DNA of 6,068 nucleotides from Clostridia bacterium (GCA_022360735.1 JAKSCF010000137.1:1-6068); one strand, 5' to 3'. Shown: positions 1 through 6,068, numbered from the stretch's first letter. The notes: a model not told the origin generated them from the sequence alone. Made by a program: numbers and translations.

Positions 1-435
1 GCTGTTACACCTGGGTTGATAGCCATTTTAACAGCCTTTTTATTAGTAGCAATAGATGTTCAGTTACCGCCTTTCCTTGCTCGAACTCTATCCTACTTTG
101 GAAATCTATGTGTACCTTTATCCATGCTTTTCTTAGGTATTAACATAGCACTCATCAATTTTAAACAATTGAAAATAAAGAAAAGTGGTTATGTCATTCT
201 GATCGCAAGGTTTGTGTTAAGTCCTTTGCTGATGCTTGTTCTGTTAAGTACTATAGGCATTACAGGGCTGGGAAAAAGCGTATTTATAATAGAAGCAGGA
301 TTACCCTGTCAAACACAAACGGCTATAGCTGCAAAATATTATGATGTAGAACCGGAATATGCATCTATTATGGTAAGTCTAACCACCTGTGTAAGCGTCA
401 TTACAGTACCTATTTTGGCATTACTTTTAGCATAA
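1..435 (+). CDS. AEC-family (auxin efflux carrier-like) transporter, C-terminal part
   Basis: The reading frame is open from the first base and ends with TAA at 433-435, so the gene starts upstream. The visible 144 residues are strongly hydrophobic. Likely membrane segments lie near residues 4-18, 28-48, 58-82, 86-102 and 116-143, with a basic loop between (FKQLKIKKSG). The pattern LPPFLARTLSYFGNL followed by PLSMLFLGI, and then EAGLPCQTQTAIAAKYYDVE with a final hydrophobic helix, is typical of the C-terminal half of the Mem_trans/AEC permease family. These are integral membrane proteins thought to export or exchange organic acids, amino acids or similar anions; the substrate cannot be read from sequence. 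A TTG at 16 is only an internal codon, not a start. A terminator follows, so it is probably not transcribed together with the purine genes. Family assignment is fairly secure; function is open. Confidence 0.85.
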   Translation, partial: AVTPGLIAILTAFLLVAIDVQLPPFLARTLSYFGNLCVPLSMLFLGINIALINFKQLKIKKSGYVILIARFVLSPLLMLVLLSTIGITGLGKSVFIIEAGLPCQTQTAIAAKYYDVEPEYASIMVSLTTCVSVITVPILALLLA

Positions 436-443
436 AGATTGAA

Positions 444-521
444 TAGCTGTTATCAGTGTTCCTATACAGGATACCAGCTAAAGAACTTTCAGGATTATCC
501 CAGAAAGTTCTTTTAAATTTT
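444..521 (+). terminator. Double-hairpin Rho-independent terminator after the transporter gene
   Basis: Two hairpins lie back to back eight bases after the transporter stop codon. The first pairs 444-449 with 475-480 (TAGCTG/CAGCTA) and 451-454 with 470-473, with one mismatch (450/474) and a 15-base loop. The second has a perfect arm, AAGAACTTTC (481-490) with GAAAGTTCTT (503-512). A possible A-T pair at 480/513 competes with the first hairpin. Its small inner GGA/TCC stem closes on a three-base loop. The T-run at 511-514 and another at 518-521 follow directly. The second hairpin is a good intrinsic terminator by itself; the first may only be accessory. Confidence 0.75.
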
Positions 522-617
522 GTGGTTTTAATACTATATTTAATTTCTTCAGTCCGTTTTAGATGAAATATAACTATAAAATTCAGATAAATCAGTCTTT
601 AAGGGACCAAAATACTA

Positions 618-704
618 AAACACGAACTATTAATTACACTAGCAATGATATAGTTAAGATATATAGTTATAAACATAAAAATACCAAAATAAATATTCGT
701 ATTC
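618..704 (+). promoter_or_regulatory. PurBox-like operator sequences upstream of purE
   Basis: The Bacillus/Lactococcus PurR protein binds PurBoxes with consensus AWWWCCGAACWWT. AAACACGAACTAT at 618-630 fits 11 of 13 positions, including the core CGAAC. In the opposite orientation, 692-704 (core TTCG at 696-699) fits 10 of 13. A third candidate in inverse orientation, 650-662, fits 11 of 13 but lacks the central CG. In B. subtilis two boxes face each other across 16-17 bases; here 618-630 and 650-662 are 19 bases apart, and 618-630 and 692-704 are 61 apart. The position just upstream of the purE promoter fits PurR control, but the arrangement is not canonical. This is inferred from consensus matching by eye in AT-rich DNA. 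Confidence 0.4.
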
Positions 705-707
705 ATA

Positions 708-737
708 TTGACTGCGGATTTTGTAATTTGTTAATAT
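708..737 (+). promoter_or_regulatory. Probable sigma-A promoter of the pur operon
   Basis: TTGACT (708-713, five of six matches to the -35 consensus) is followed after 18 bases by TAATAT (732-737, four of six matches to the -10 consensus) in a TA-rich stretch. Transcription would start near 744, giving a leader of about 55 bases before the purE ATG. The leader is too short and unstructured for an aptamer plus terminator, so control is more likely at initiation. It is the best promoter-like pair in the gap. Confidence 0.55.
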
Positions 738-798
738 ATAAGCATGAATTATTTTGTGCGAAATGATAAAACTATTGGATAAAAATGGAGGAATAACT

Positions 799-1281
799 AT
801 GAAAGCTGCTATTATAATGGGAAGCGATTCCGACTATAATGTTGTTGAAAAAACTGAAAAAATATTAGAAGAATTTGGAGTAGCATGTGAAATGCGAATC
901 ATGTCTGCACATAGAACACCATATCAAGCAGAGGCGTTTGCAAAAAATGCAGAGAAATATGGTGTAGAAGTGATTATTGGAGCTGCCGGAAAAGCGGCAC
1001 ATTTGCCGGGTGTATTGGCAGCATTCACACCTCTGCCAATCATTGGTTTGCCTATTAAATCATCAACAATGGATGGACTGGATTCTCTTCTATCTATTGT
1101 ACAAATGCCAAAAGGTGTACCGGTAGCAACGGTTGCTATCAATGGCGCAGAAAATGCAGCGCTATTGGCGGTTCAAATCATGTCAGTAAAATATCCCGAA
1201 CTAAGAGAGAAAATGAAGGCTTATAAAAAGAAAATGGAACAAGAAGTTATTGAAAAAGACGCTAAATTTCAAAAAAGATAA
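799..1281 (+). CDS. purE: N5-carboxyaminoimidazole ribonucleotide mutase, PurE class I
   Basis: This 160-residue cytoplasmic enzyme moves the carboxyl group of N5-CAIR to carbon 4, giving CAIR in step 6 of purine synthesis. Seen in the protein: the N-terminal phosphate-binding GSDSD (8-12), SAHRTP (36-41) with the catalytic histidine His38 (His45 in E. coli), AAGKAAHLPG (62-71), and the DSLLSIVQMPKGVPVATVAI block (95-114). The AAHLPG motif and the overall pattern place it in class I (mutase, usually paired with PurK) rather than class II (direct CO2-using AIR carboxylase). The length is normal for the family. The ATG at 799 is chosen because GGAGG (787-791) sits seven bases upstream and the family motif begins at once; an in-frame TTG at 754 would add 15 unrelated residues and lacks such a site. 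It is the first gene of the operon. No purK lies next to it. Confidence 0.96.
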   Translation: MKAAIIMGSDSDYNVVEKTEKILEEFGVACEMRIMSAHRTPYQAEAFAKNAEKYGVEVIIGAAGKAAHLPGVLAAFTPLPIIGLPIKSSTMDGLDSLLSIVQMPKGVPVATVAINGAENAALLAVQIMSVKYPELREKMKAYKKKMEQEVIEKDAKFQKR

Positions 1282-1299
1282 TTTTTGGAGGTAAGAATA

Positions 1300-2004
1300 A
1301 TGAAAAAATTAGAAATGCTATATGAAGGTAAAGCAAAAAAAGTCTATAAGACGGATGATGAGAAAAAATATATCGTTGACTATAAAGACGATGCAACAGC
1401 TTTTAATGGAGAAAAAAGAGGGTCTGTGTCAGATAAGGGTGTTGTAAATAACATCATGTCATCCATTATATTTCAAGAATTAGAAAAGAAGGGCATACCA
1501 ACCCATTTCGAGGAGTTGCTCAGTGAGAGAGAAAGCCTTGTTAAAGCGGTTAAAATACTGCCTTTAGAAGTTATCGTCAGAAACGTTGCGGCAGGTTCAA
1601 TGGCTAAACGTTATGGGGTAGAAGAAGGCACTCCGTTAAAAGAAATTGTTTTTGAGTTTTCTTTGAAAGATGATGACTTAGGAGATCCAATGATGAACGA
1701 GTATCATGTATATGCATTGGATTTGGCAACAAAAGAGCAAGTTGAAACCATTAAATCATATACTTTTAAAATCAATGAAATTATGAAAGCATATTTCTTA
1801 GAAAAAGGATTAAAATTAATTGATTTTAAATTAGAATTTGGCCTTTACGATGGACAAGTCATATTAGCAGATGAAATATCTCCGGACACTTGTAGATTAT
1901 GGGATGTCAAAACCAATAAGAAAATGGATAAAGACCGTTTTAGGAGAGATCTAGGCGATGTGGAAGAAACGTATCAGGAAGTATTAAGTAGAATTCGAGG
2001 ATAA
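1300..2004 (+). CDS. purC: SAICAR synthetase (phosphoribosylaminoimidazole-succinocarboxamide synthase)
   Basis: This 234-residue enzyme joins aspartate to CAIR at the cost of ATP, giving SAICAR (step 7). It acts directly after PurE, which fits the gene order. Family motifs are all present: [10 protein letters not shown] (7-16) in the ATP-binding N-terminal lobe, [14 protein letters not shown] (87-100, SAICAR synthetase signature 1), LIDFKLEFG (173-181, signature 2) and [14 protein letters not shown] (189-202), which carries acidic residues for metal and nucleotide binding. Length is typical of the single-domain bacterial enzyme. The ATG at 1300 is the likely start: GGAGG (1287-1291) is eight bases upstream and the sequence begins [11 protein letters not shown] as in relatives. 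The in-frame TTG at 1285 overlaps that ribosome binding site and is rejected. The gap from purE is 18 bases, so the two are surely on one transcript. Confidence 0.97.
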   Translation: MKKLEMLYEGKAKKVYKTDDEKKYIVDYKDDATAFNGEKRGSVSDKGVVNNIMSSIIFQELEKKGIPTHFEELLSERESLVKAVKILPLEVIVRNVAAGSMAKRYGVEEGTPLKEIVFEFSLKDDDLGDPMMNEYHVYALDLATKEQVETIKSYTFKINEIMKAYFLEKGLKLIDFKLEFGLYDGQVILADEISPDTCRLWDVKTNKKMDKDRFRRDLGDVEETYQEVLSRIRG

Positions 2005-2043
2005 CGTAAATATACAAATCTAGCTTGACAAAGGAGTATACAG

Positions 2044-3471
2044 ATGAACGAATGCTTAGGTGAGACACCGTGGGATAAATTAGAAGAGGAATGTGGTGTT
2101 ATAGGCGTCTATGCGCCCGGTTCAAAAGACATTGCAAGGTCAGTCTATTTTGGCCTCCATTCTCTTCAACACAGAGGACAAGAAAGTGCAGGAATAGCTT
2201 CAAACAAAGCTGGTAAAATTCAATATTATAAAGAAATGGGATTGGTACAAGAAGTATTTAATGATGAAATTATAGAGCGGCTCCAAGGCGATATTTCTAT
2301 AGGACACGTTAGATATTCAACTACCGGAGAAAGCTACGTTGCCAATGCTATGCCCTTAGTGGTATATCATAAAAGAGGCGGCTTGGCTTTGGCCCATAAT
2401 GGGAATTTAGTGAATGCAAAAGAAATAAGAGATGAACTGCAAGATAATGGCGTTATTTTCCAAACCTCTATAGATTCCGAAGCTATAGCAAGTCTTATTG
2501 CAAGAAACAGTAAAGATCTTTCAATTGAGGATGCTATTATTGAAACCACAAAGGTCATTAAAGGATCATATGCATTGGTCATTACTTATGATCATAAATT
2601 AGTTGGTGTAAGGGACCCTCACGGTATTCGGCCCCTTTGCATAGGCAAGGTTGACGGCGGTTATGTATTATCCTCTGAAAGCTGCGCTTTTTCGGTTATG
2701 GGTGCAGAATTTATTCGAGATGTAGAAGCTGGTGAAATGGTTGTAATAGAAGGTAATGAGATCAAAAGCATCCAATACGATACCACCACAAGAAAAGCGG
2801 CATGTTCATTTGAATACGTTTATTTTTCAAGACCTGACAGTATTTTAGACGGCAGAAATGTTTATATAGCCAGACGTAATGCAGGGATAATATTAGCCCA
2901 AGAGCACCCTGTGGATGCAGATTTAGTTATTGCTGTTCCTGACTCCGGTACGGTAGCAGCCATCGGTTATGCTCAACAATCCGGCATTTCATTCGGTGAA
3001 GGACTCATAAAAAATAGATATGTTGGAAGAACCTTTATTCAGCCTGATCAAAGAATGCGAGAGTTAAGTGTTAGATTGAAATTAAATGTACTAAAAGACA
3101 ATGTAAAAGGTAAGCGGCTGGTTATGATAGATGATTCCATCGTCAGAGGAACAACAAGTGGAAAAATAGTGAATATGCTAAAGGAAGCCGGCGCAAAAGA
3201 AGTGCATATTAGGGTCAGTTCCCCACCGGTAGCACATTCTTGCTACTTTGGCATAGATACCCCCAGCAGAAGACATCTAATAGCTGCAAATCATTCAATA
3301 GATGAAATATCTGAAATGATAGGTGCGGATAGTCTTGGTTATTTAAGTGTTGCAGGACTAATGGAGGCCATAGGCTTACCGGAAAATCAGCTGTGTACAG
3401 CATGTTTTAACGGAGAATATCCTATGGACGTACCTCAGAGAGGTAATAAATATGTTTTTGAGAAAGACTAA
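2044..3471 (+). CDS. purF: Amidophosphoribosyltransferase (glutamine PRPP amidotransferase), Fe-S type
   Basis: This 475-residue enzyme makes 5-phosphoribosylamine from PRPP and glutamine, the committed and usually feedback-controlled step. An N-terminal Ntn glutaminase domain (about 17-250) precedes a phosphoribosyltransferase domain (about 270-460). Cys17 in EEECGVIGVY is the expected nucleophile, exposed by removal of a 16-residue propeptide ending in EEE; B. subtilis PurF has an 11-residue one. Other glutaminase motifs are LQHRGQESAG (41-50) and AHNGNL (117-122). The PRPP loop is VMIDDSIVRGTTSGK (360-374). Cys254, Cys400, Cys451 and Cys454 match the four ligands of the [4Fe-4S] cluster of the B. 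subtilis enzyme, so an oxygen-sensitive cluster is likely. AAGGAG (2031-2036) lies seven bases before the ATG. The gap from purC is 39 bases. Confidence 0.97.
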   Translation: MNECLGETPWDKLEEECGVIGVYAPGSKDIARSVYFGLHSLQHRGQESAGIASNKAGKIQYYKEMGLVQEVFNDEIIERLQGDISIGHVRYSTTGESYVANAMPLVVYHKRGGLALAHNGNLVNAKEIRDELQDNGVIFQTSIDSEAIASLIARNSKDLSIEDAIIETTKVIKGSYALVITYDHKLVGVRDPHGIRPLCIGKVDGGYVLSSESCAFSVMGAEFIRDVEAGEMVVIEGNEIKSIQYDTTTRKAACSFEYVYFSRPDSILDGRNVYIARRNAGIILAQEHPVDADLVIAVPDSGTVAAIGYAQQSGISFGEGLIKNRYVGRTFIQPDQRMRELSVRLKLNVLKDNVKGKRLVMIDDSIVRGTTSGKIVNMLKEAGAKEVHIRVSSPPVAHSCYFGIDTPSRRHLIAANHSIDEISEMIGADSLGYLSVAGLMEAIGLPENQLCTACFNGEYPMDVPQRGNKYVFEKD

Positions 3472-3492
3472 AAAAAGATGCTCCTCTCTTTT

Positions 3493-3588
3493 AGTATAAG
3501 TACAAGTTAAACTTTGAGTTGAAAGCTTTTGCAATAATAGTTTACGTTGTTTTTCATTTTTAACTTAAACTATACTTGTACTTATACT
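3493..3588 (+). repeat. Long imperfect inverted repeat in the purF-purM spacer
   Basis: AGTATAAGTACAAGT (3493-3507) is perfectly complementary to 3574-3588, a 15-base-pair arm. Inside it, 3513-3525 can pair with 3557-3569 over 13 positions (ten Watson-Crick, three G-U), separated from the outer arm by a small internal loop and closed by a 31-base loop. The right arm also contains a direct repeat of TATACTTGT (3571-3579 and 3583-3591, period 12). No T-run follows the 3' arm, so it is not a standard intrinsic terminator. In RNA it would be a long stable hairpin of about 96 bases. It could be an mRNA processing or stability element, a partial attenuator, or the remains of a small mobile repeat. 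The flanking spacer bases (3472-3492 and 3589-3653) show no gene. Confidence 0.75.
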
Positions 3589-3605
3589 TGTTTACATATG
3601 GACAT

Positions 3606-3634
3606 GTGTAATGGGTAAGAAAATTATTTATAAT
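3606..3634 (+). promoter_or_regulatory. Possible weak internal promoter upstream of purM
   Basis: TATAAT at 3629-3634 is a perfect -10 hexamer. Seventeen bases upstream, GTGTAA (3606-3611) matches only three of six positions of the -35 consensus. In DNA this AT-rich the hexamer may occur by chance. Its place 30 bases before the purM start, after the long hairpin, makes secondary transcription of purM onward plausible but unproven. Confidence 0.2.
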
Positions 3635-3664
3635 CAAATGATCAATAGATAATAGGAGGATTCA

Positions 3665-4699
3665 ATGAAAGAGTCACTGACCTATAAGGATGCCGGAGTG
3701 GATATTCATGAAGGTGAAAAAGCTGTAAAACTGATGAAACAGCATGTACAAAAGACATTTAATAAAAATGTTCTAACCGGCTTAGGTGGTTTTGGCGGGT
3801 TATTTAATTTGGATTTAACAGATATTGAAGAACCCGTATTGGTTTCGGGTACAGATGGTGTAGGAACAAAACTTAAAATAGCTTTTATGATGGACAAGCA
3901 CGATACTGTAGGCCAAGATTGTGTTGCTATGTGTGTCAATGACATCCTATGTCAAGGCGCAAAGCCTTTATTTTTCTTGGATTATATTGCAACCGGGAAA
4001 TTAAAAGCAGAAAAAACAGCAGAAATTGTAAAAGGCATTGCAGACGGTTGTGTTGAATCAGAGTGCGCATTAATAGGTGGCGAAACTGCAGAAATGCCTG
4101 ACTTCTATTCTGATGGCGAATATGATATTGCAGGTTTTGCTGTGGGAATAGTTGATAAAGGAAAAATTATTGATGGGTCTAATATTGAAGAAGATAATGT
4201 ACTGATTGGGTTGCCTTCAAGTGGCATTCACAGCAATGGGTATTCTTTAGTAAGGAAATTATTCTTTGATCAATTACAATATAATATCCATGATCAAATA
4301 GATGAATTGGGAAATACAGTTGGAGAAGTATTGCTCACACCAACTAAAATATATACAAAAGCCTGTAATCGTGTGATTTCAGAATATGACATTAATGGAA
4401 TTGTACACATTACGGGTGGCGGTTTTTATGAAAATATTCCTAGAATCTTACCAAAGGGATATGGTGTAGAAATTAAATTGAATAGTTGGGTAATACCGCC
4501 TGTCTTCAAATATATGAAGGAAAAAGGAAACATCTCTCAAGAAGAAATGTATGCTACCTTTAATATGGGGATAGGCTTAATGATGATAGCAGATAAAAAT
4601 GATGCACAAGGTATCCTTGAAAAATTAGAGGAAGTTGGAGAAAAGGCTGCTATTATAGGTCAAGTAATAAAAGGTGAAGGTGTCAGTCTATGCGAGTAA
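3665..4699 (+). CDS. purM: AIR synthetase (phosphoribosylformylglycinamidine cyclo-ligase)
   Basis: This 344-residue cytoplasmic enzyme closes the imidazole ring of FGAM with ATP to give AIR (step 5), which feeds PurE. It belongs to the PurM/PurL ATP-binding superfamily. Typical motifs run in order: TYKDAGVDI (6-14), GFGGLF (42-47), [10 protein letters not shown] (61-70, phosphate binding), GGETAEMP (138-145), [14 protein letters not shown] (182-195), [13 protein letters not shown] (248-260) and FNMGIG (299-304). Length and motif spacing are normal. AGGAGG (3654-3659) lies five bases before the ATG. The last codons overlap the start of purN by 10 bases, so the two are likely translationally coupled. 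The spacer in front is unusually long (193 bases) for this operon and contains a long hairpin. Confidence 0.97.
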   Translation: MKESLTYKDAGVDIHEGEKAVKLMKQHVQKTFNKNVLTGLGGFGGLFNLDLTDIEEPVLVSGTDGVGTKLKIAFMMDKHDTVGQDCVAMCVNDILCQGAKPLFFLDYIATGKLKAEKTAEIVKGIADGCVESECALIGGETAEMPDFYSDGEYDIAGFAVGIVDKGKIIDGSNIEEDNVLIGLPSSGIHSNGYSLVRKLFFDQLQYNIHDQIDELGNTVGEVLLTPTKIYTKACNRVISEYDINGIVHITGGGFYENIPRILPKGYGVEIKLNSWVIPPVFKYMKEKGNISQEEMYATFNMGIGLMMIADKNDAQGILEKLEEVGEKAAIIGQVIKGEGVSLCE

Positions 4700-5316
4700 A
4701 AATAGCAGTGCTTGTGTCAGGTGGAGGCACCAATATGCAGGCAGTAATAGACGAAATCAATAGTGGCAATATCAATGGCGACATTGAAATTGTCATCTCT
4801 TCAAGTCCGGATGCTTTTGCCCTAAAAAGAGCTGAAAGTCATGGCATAGAAGGCATCTATATTGGTAAAGACAATTATCCTGATGTTGAAGAACGAACAG
4901 AAGCAATTATTAAAATATTAGAAGATCATGAGATATCGTTAGTGATTCTAGCAGGATATATGAGTATATTGGATAAAAAGATGGTTAAGAGATTTCAGAA
5001 CCAAATCATAAATATCCATCCATCTTTGATACCAAGTTTTTGCGGTAAAGGATACTACGGGAAAAAAGTACATCAAGCGGTTTTGGATTATGGTGCAAAA
5101 TTAACAGGCGCTACGGTACACTTTGTCGATGAAGGAACCGATACAGGTCCTGTTATACTTCAAAAATCAGTAGAAGTTAAACAGAACGAGACAGTTGAAA
5201 CTTTAGCAAAAAAAGTGTTAGACATAGAACATCAACTGCTGCCTAAAGCAGTTAAACTATACTGTGAAAATAAACTTGTGCTTGACGGCAGAACCGTTAA
5301 AATAAAGGAAGTATAA
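4690..5316 (+). CDS. purN: Phosphoribosylglycinamide formyltransferase (GAR transformylase)
   Basis: This 208-residue enzyme transfers a formyl group from 10-formyl-tetrahydrofolate to GAR, giving FGAR (step 3). The N-terminal [10 protein letters not shown] (9-18) binds the GAR phosphate. The catalytic triad of the E. coli enzyme (Asn106, His108, Asp144) corresponds to Asn108 and His110 in [10 protein letters not shown] (108-117) and Asp151 in TDTGP (150-154). [15 protein letters not shown] (144-158) is the folate-site hallmark. It is the folate-dependent PurN, not the formate-dependent PurT. The ATG at 4690 lies inside the end of purM (10-base overlap), with a GAAGGTG ribosome binding site (4676-4682) seven bases upstream, also within purM. 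Starting here gives a full-length N-terminal strand ([13 protein letters not shown]), so no residues are missing. Confidence 0.96.
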   Translation: MRVKIAVLVSGGGTNMQAVIDEINSGNINGDIEIVISSSPDAFALKRAESHGIEGIYIGKDNYPDVEERTEAIIKILEDHEISLVILAGYMSILDKKMVKRFQNQIINIHPSLIPSFCGKGYYGKKVHQAVLDYGAKLTGATVHFVDEGTDTGPVILQKSVEVKQNETVETLAKKVLDIEHQLLPKAVKLYCENKLVLDGRTVKIKEV

Positions 5317-5320
5317 AATC

Positions 5321-5471
5321 AATTGATAATTAATAATTAATAATGAATAATTATGGATGGTTTTCTACCGAAAACCTTCTTATTTCTGTTATTGCGAGAA
5401 GCATAGCAACATGGCAATCTTTTAAAAATTTTGGGTTGGCAAAATTCACTTCAATTATTAATTATTAATTA
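5321..5471. repeat. MITE-like element with heptamer inverted arms between purN and purH
   Basis: The left arm is a tandem heptamer repeat, AATTRAT, about 4.7 imperfect copies at 5321-5355. The right arm (5454-5471) holds the same heptamers in inverse orientation. Positions 5327-5344 and 5454-5471 are perfectly complementary over 18 bases, followed by three more pairs across a one-base bulge. About 105 bases lie between the arms, including a 7-base-pair hairpin, GGTTTTC (5359-5365)/GAAAACC (5370-5376), and a second palindrome (5388-5420). There is no coding frame of note. Size, AT-rich inverted ends and internal hairpins resemble small non-autonomous repeats found between genes in Clostridia. 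I see no clear target-site duplication. The right arm ends three bases before the purH ribosome binding site. Confidence 0.65.
5388..5420. repeat. ATTGC...GCAAT dispersed palindrome, nested in the MITE-like element
   Basis: The outer stem ATTGC (5391-5395) pairs with GCAAT (5414-5418), continued by CAT (5402-5404) with ATG (5411-5413) across a six-base bulge. The text ATTGCGAGAAGC, then AGCAACATGGCAATCT, looks like a decayed copy of the short ATTGCGAGGAGC...GTGGCAATCT palindrome that I recall as scattered between genes in many bacterial genomes. The match is from memory of the pattern, not a search. Confidence 0.5.
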
Positions 5472-5486
5472 AAGTGGAGGTTTATC

Positions 5487-6068
5487 ATGATAAAAAGAGC
5501 ATTAATCAGTGTATCAGACAAAACCGGTGTTGTAGAATTTTCAAAGGCCCTTGAAAGTATGGGTGTAGAAATCATTTCAACCGGCGGGACAGCAAAGCTC
5601 CTTAAAGAAAGTGGCATTAAAGTAACGGGTATTTCAGAGGTTACAGGATTTCCGGAATGTTTAGATGGAAGGGTCAAAACACTGCATCCTTCTGTACATG
5701 GCGGTATCTTAGCCATGAGGGATAAAAAAGAGCATATGGATCAGTTAGATGAATTGAACATAGGGACCATTGATTTAGTTGCCATCAATTTATATCCATT
5801 TAAGGCAACCATAATGAAGTCTGATGTAACACTAGAGGATGCTATTGAAAACATTGATATTGGCGGACCTACCATGTTAAGATCAGCTGCTAAAAATCAT
5901 CGAGATGTTTCGGTAATCTGTGATCCAAATGATTATGAGCAAATCATTGAAGAGCTAAATGCAGCAAAAGATGTTTCTAAAGAAACAAAATACAAATTAG
6001 CTTTGAAAGTGTTTCAACATACAGCCGGCTATGATGCCATGATTGCCGATTACTTAAGAAAACAAATA
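5487..6068 (+). CDS. purH: Bifunctional AICAR formyltransferase/IMP cyclohydrolase, N-terminal part
   Basis: The frame is open from ATG 5487 to the last base of the window, giving 194 residues of a protein usually about 510 long. The visible part is the IMP cyclohydrolase domain (MGS-like fold), which closes the second ring to form IMP, the final pathway step. Motifs are STGGTAK (31-37), [16 protein letters not shown] (53-68), NLYPF (101-105) and [15 protein letters not shown] (123-137). Lys64, Tyr103, Asp124 and Lys136 align with cyclohydrolase active-site residues described for the avian and human enzymes. The helix [14 protein letters not shown] (170-183) leads towards the formyltransferase domain, which would follow outside the window. 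GGAGG (5476-5480) lies six bases before the ATG. The upstream spacer carries the MITE-like element, so the inverted arm abuts this ribosome binding site. Confidence 0.96.
   Translation, partial: MIKRALISVSDKTGVVEFSKALESMGVEIISTGGTAKLLKESGIKVTGISEVTGFPECLDGRVKTLHPSVHGGILAMRDKKEHMDQLDELNIGTIDLVAINLYPFKATIMKSDVTLEDAIENIDIGGPTMLRSAAKNHRDVSVICDPNDYEQIIEELNAAKDVSKETKYKLALKVFQHTAGYDAMIADYLRKQI

Larger units (their letters stand above)
436..798. other. Intergenic control region between transporter and purE
   Basis: These 363 AT-rich bases hold no convincing gene. In order they contain a double hairpin with T-runs (444-521), a featureless AT-rich stretch (about 522-617), PurBox-like sequences (618-704), a promoter (708-737) and a leader of about 55 bases. 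I looked for the conserved core of a purine riboswitch and did not find it. Short AT-rich repeats also occur: TATAACTATA (569-578) is the inverse of 662-671, and TATAGTTA is repeated at 649 and 662. These may simply reflect base composition. Confidence 0.7.

Noticed and set aside
563..766. Open frame of 67 codons upstream of purE on the + strand
   Set aside because: It has no ribosome binding site, a low-complexity K/N/I-rich product typical of translated AT-rich DNA, and it runs through the PurBox-like sites and the promoter.
738..798. purE leader as a riboswitch or attenuator
   Set aside because: It is too short and shows no aptamer core or terminator hairpin.
924..1142. Minus-strand open frame inside purE, and similar ones inside purF (2367-2582, 3215-3403) and purM (3706-3945)
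   Set aside because: They lie wholly within well-supported genes, show no recognisable motifs, and are mirror images of the conserved coding frames.
2025..2030. Perfect TTGACA in the purC-purF gap
   Set aside because: No -10-like hexamer lies 16-18 bases downstream; the expected position falls within purF codons that do not match. It also overlaps the approach to the purF ribosome binding site.
3481..3485. CTCCT after purF as an anti-Shine-Dalgarno partner for the purM site
   Set aside because: Only five bases match and the long hairpin lies between; this is expected by chance.
3472..3491. A-tract, short stem and T-tract just after purF (AAAAGA/TCTTTT) as a terminator
   Set aside because: The stem is six A/T-rich pairs with an eight-base loop, too weak to be convincing.
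5359..5376. GGTTTTC/GAAAACC hairpin as an intrinsic terminator after purN
   Set aside because: The seven-pair stem is followed by a broken T/C-rich stretch, not a T-run, and termination here would cut off purH. It is better read as part of the MITE-like element.
5465..5716. Minus-strand open frame across the purH start
   Set aside because: It is antisense to the conserved N-terminal domain of purH and has no ribosome binding site or family features.

Overview
This window carries most of a de novo purine biosynthesis operon on the + strand, in the order purE-purC-purF-purM-purN-purH. It is preceded by the 3' end of an unrelated membrane transporter gene. The DNA is AT-rich, the genes have strong GGAGG-type ribosome binding sites, and PurF is the Bacillus-type enzyme with a propeptide and Fe-S cysteines. 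Together with the gene order, this points to a Firmicute, most probably a member of the Clostridia. The sequence alone does not let me name a genus.

Layout. Positions 1-435 are the C-terminal part of an AEC-family (auxin efflux carrier-like) permease. It is followed by two back-to-back hairpins and a short T-run, which look like its terminator. The AT-rich gap that follows (to 798) holds no convincing gene. It has PurBox-like sequences (618-630, 692-704 and a weaker 650-662) and a sigma-A-type promoter (708-737) with a short leader. I see no purine riboswitch. purE (799-1281), purC (1300-2004) and purF (2044-3471) follow with short gaps. A 193-base spacer with a long imperfect inverted repeat separates purF from purM (3665-4699). 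purM overlaps purN (4690-5316) by 10 bases. A 170-base spacer then holds a MITE-like element with heptamer-repeat inverted arms and a nested ATTGC...GCAAT palindrome. purH begins at 5487 and runs off the end of the window.

How the genes work together. PurF makes phosphoribosylamine from PRPP and glutamine. PurN formylates GAR, PurM closes the imidazole ring to give AIR, and PurE gives CAIR. PurC adds aspartate, and PurH carries out the last two steps to IMP. Steps 2 (PurD), 4 (PurL or PurSQL) and 8 (PurB) are not in the window, nor is PurK. purD often lies just downstream of purH in related operons. All visible pathway genes look intact, with their key catalytic residues.

I did not find a previously undescribed biological system here. 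The genes are ordinary. The parts worth a second look are the two structured spacers (purF/purM and purN/purH) and the regulatory region upstream of purE.
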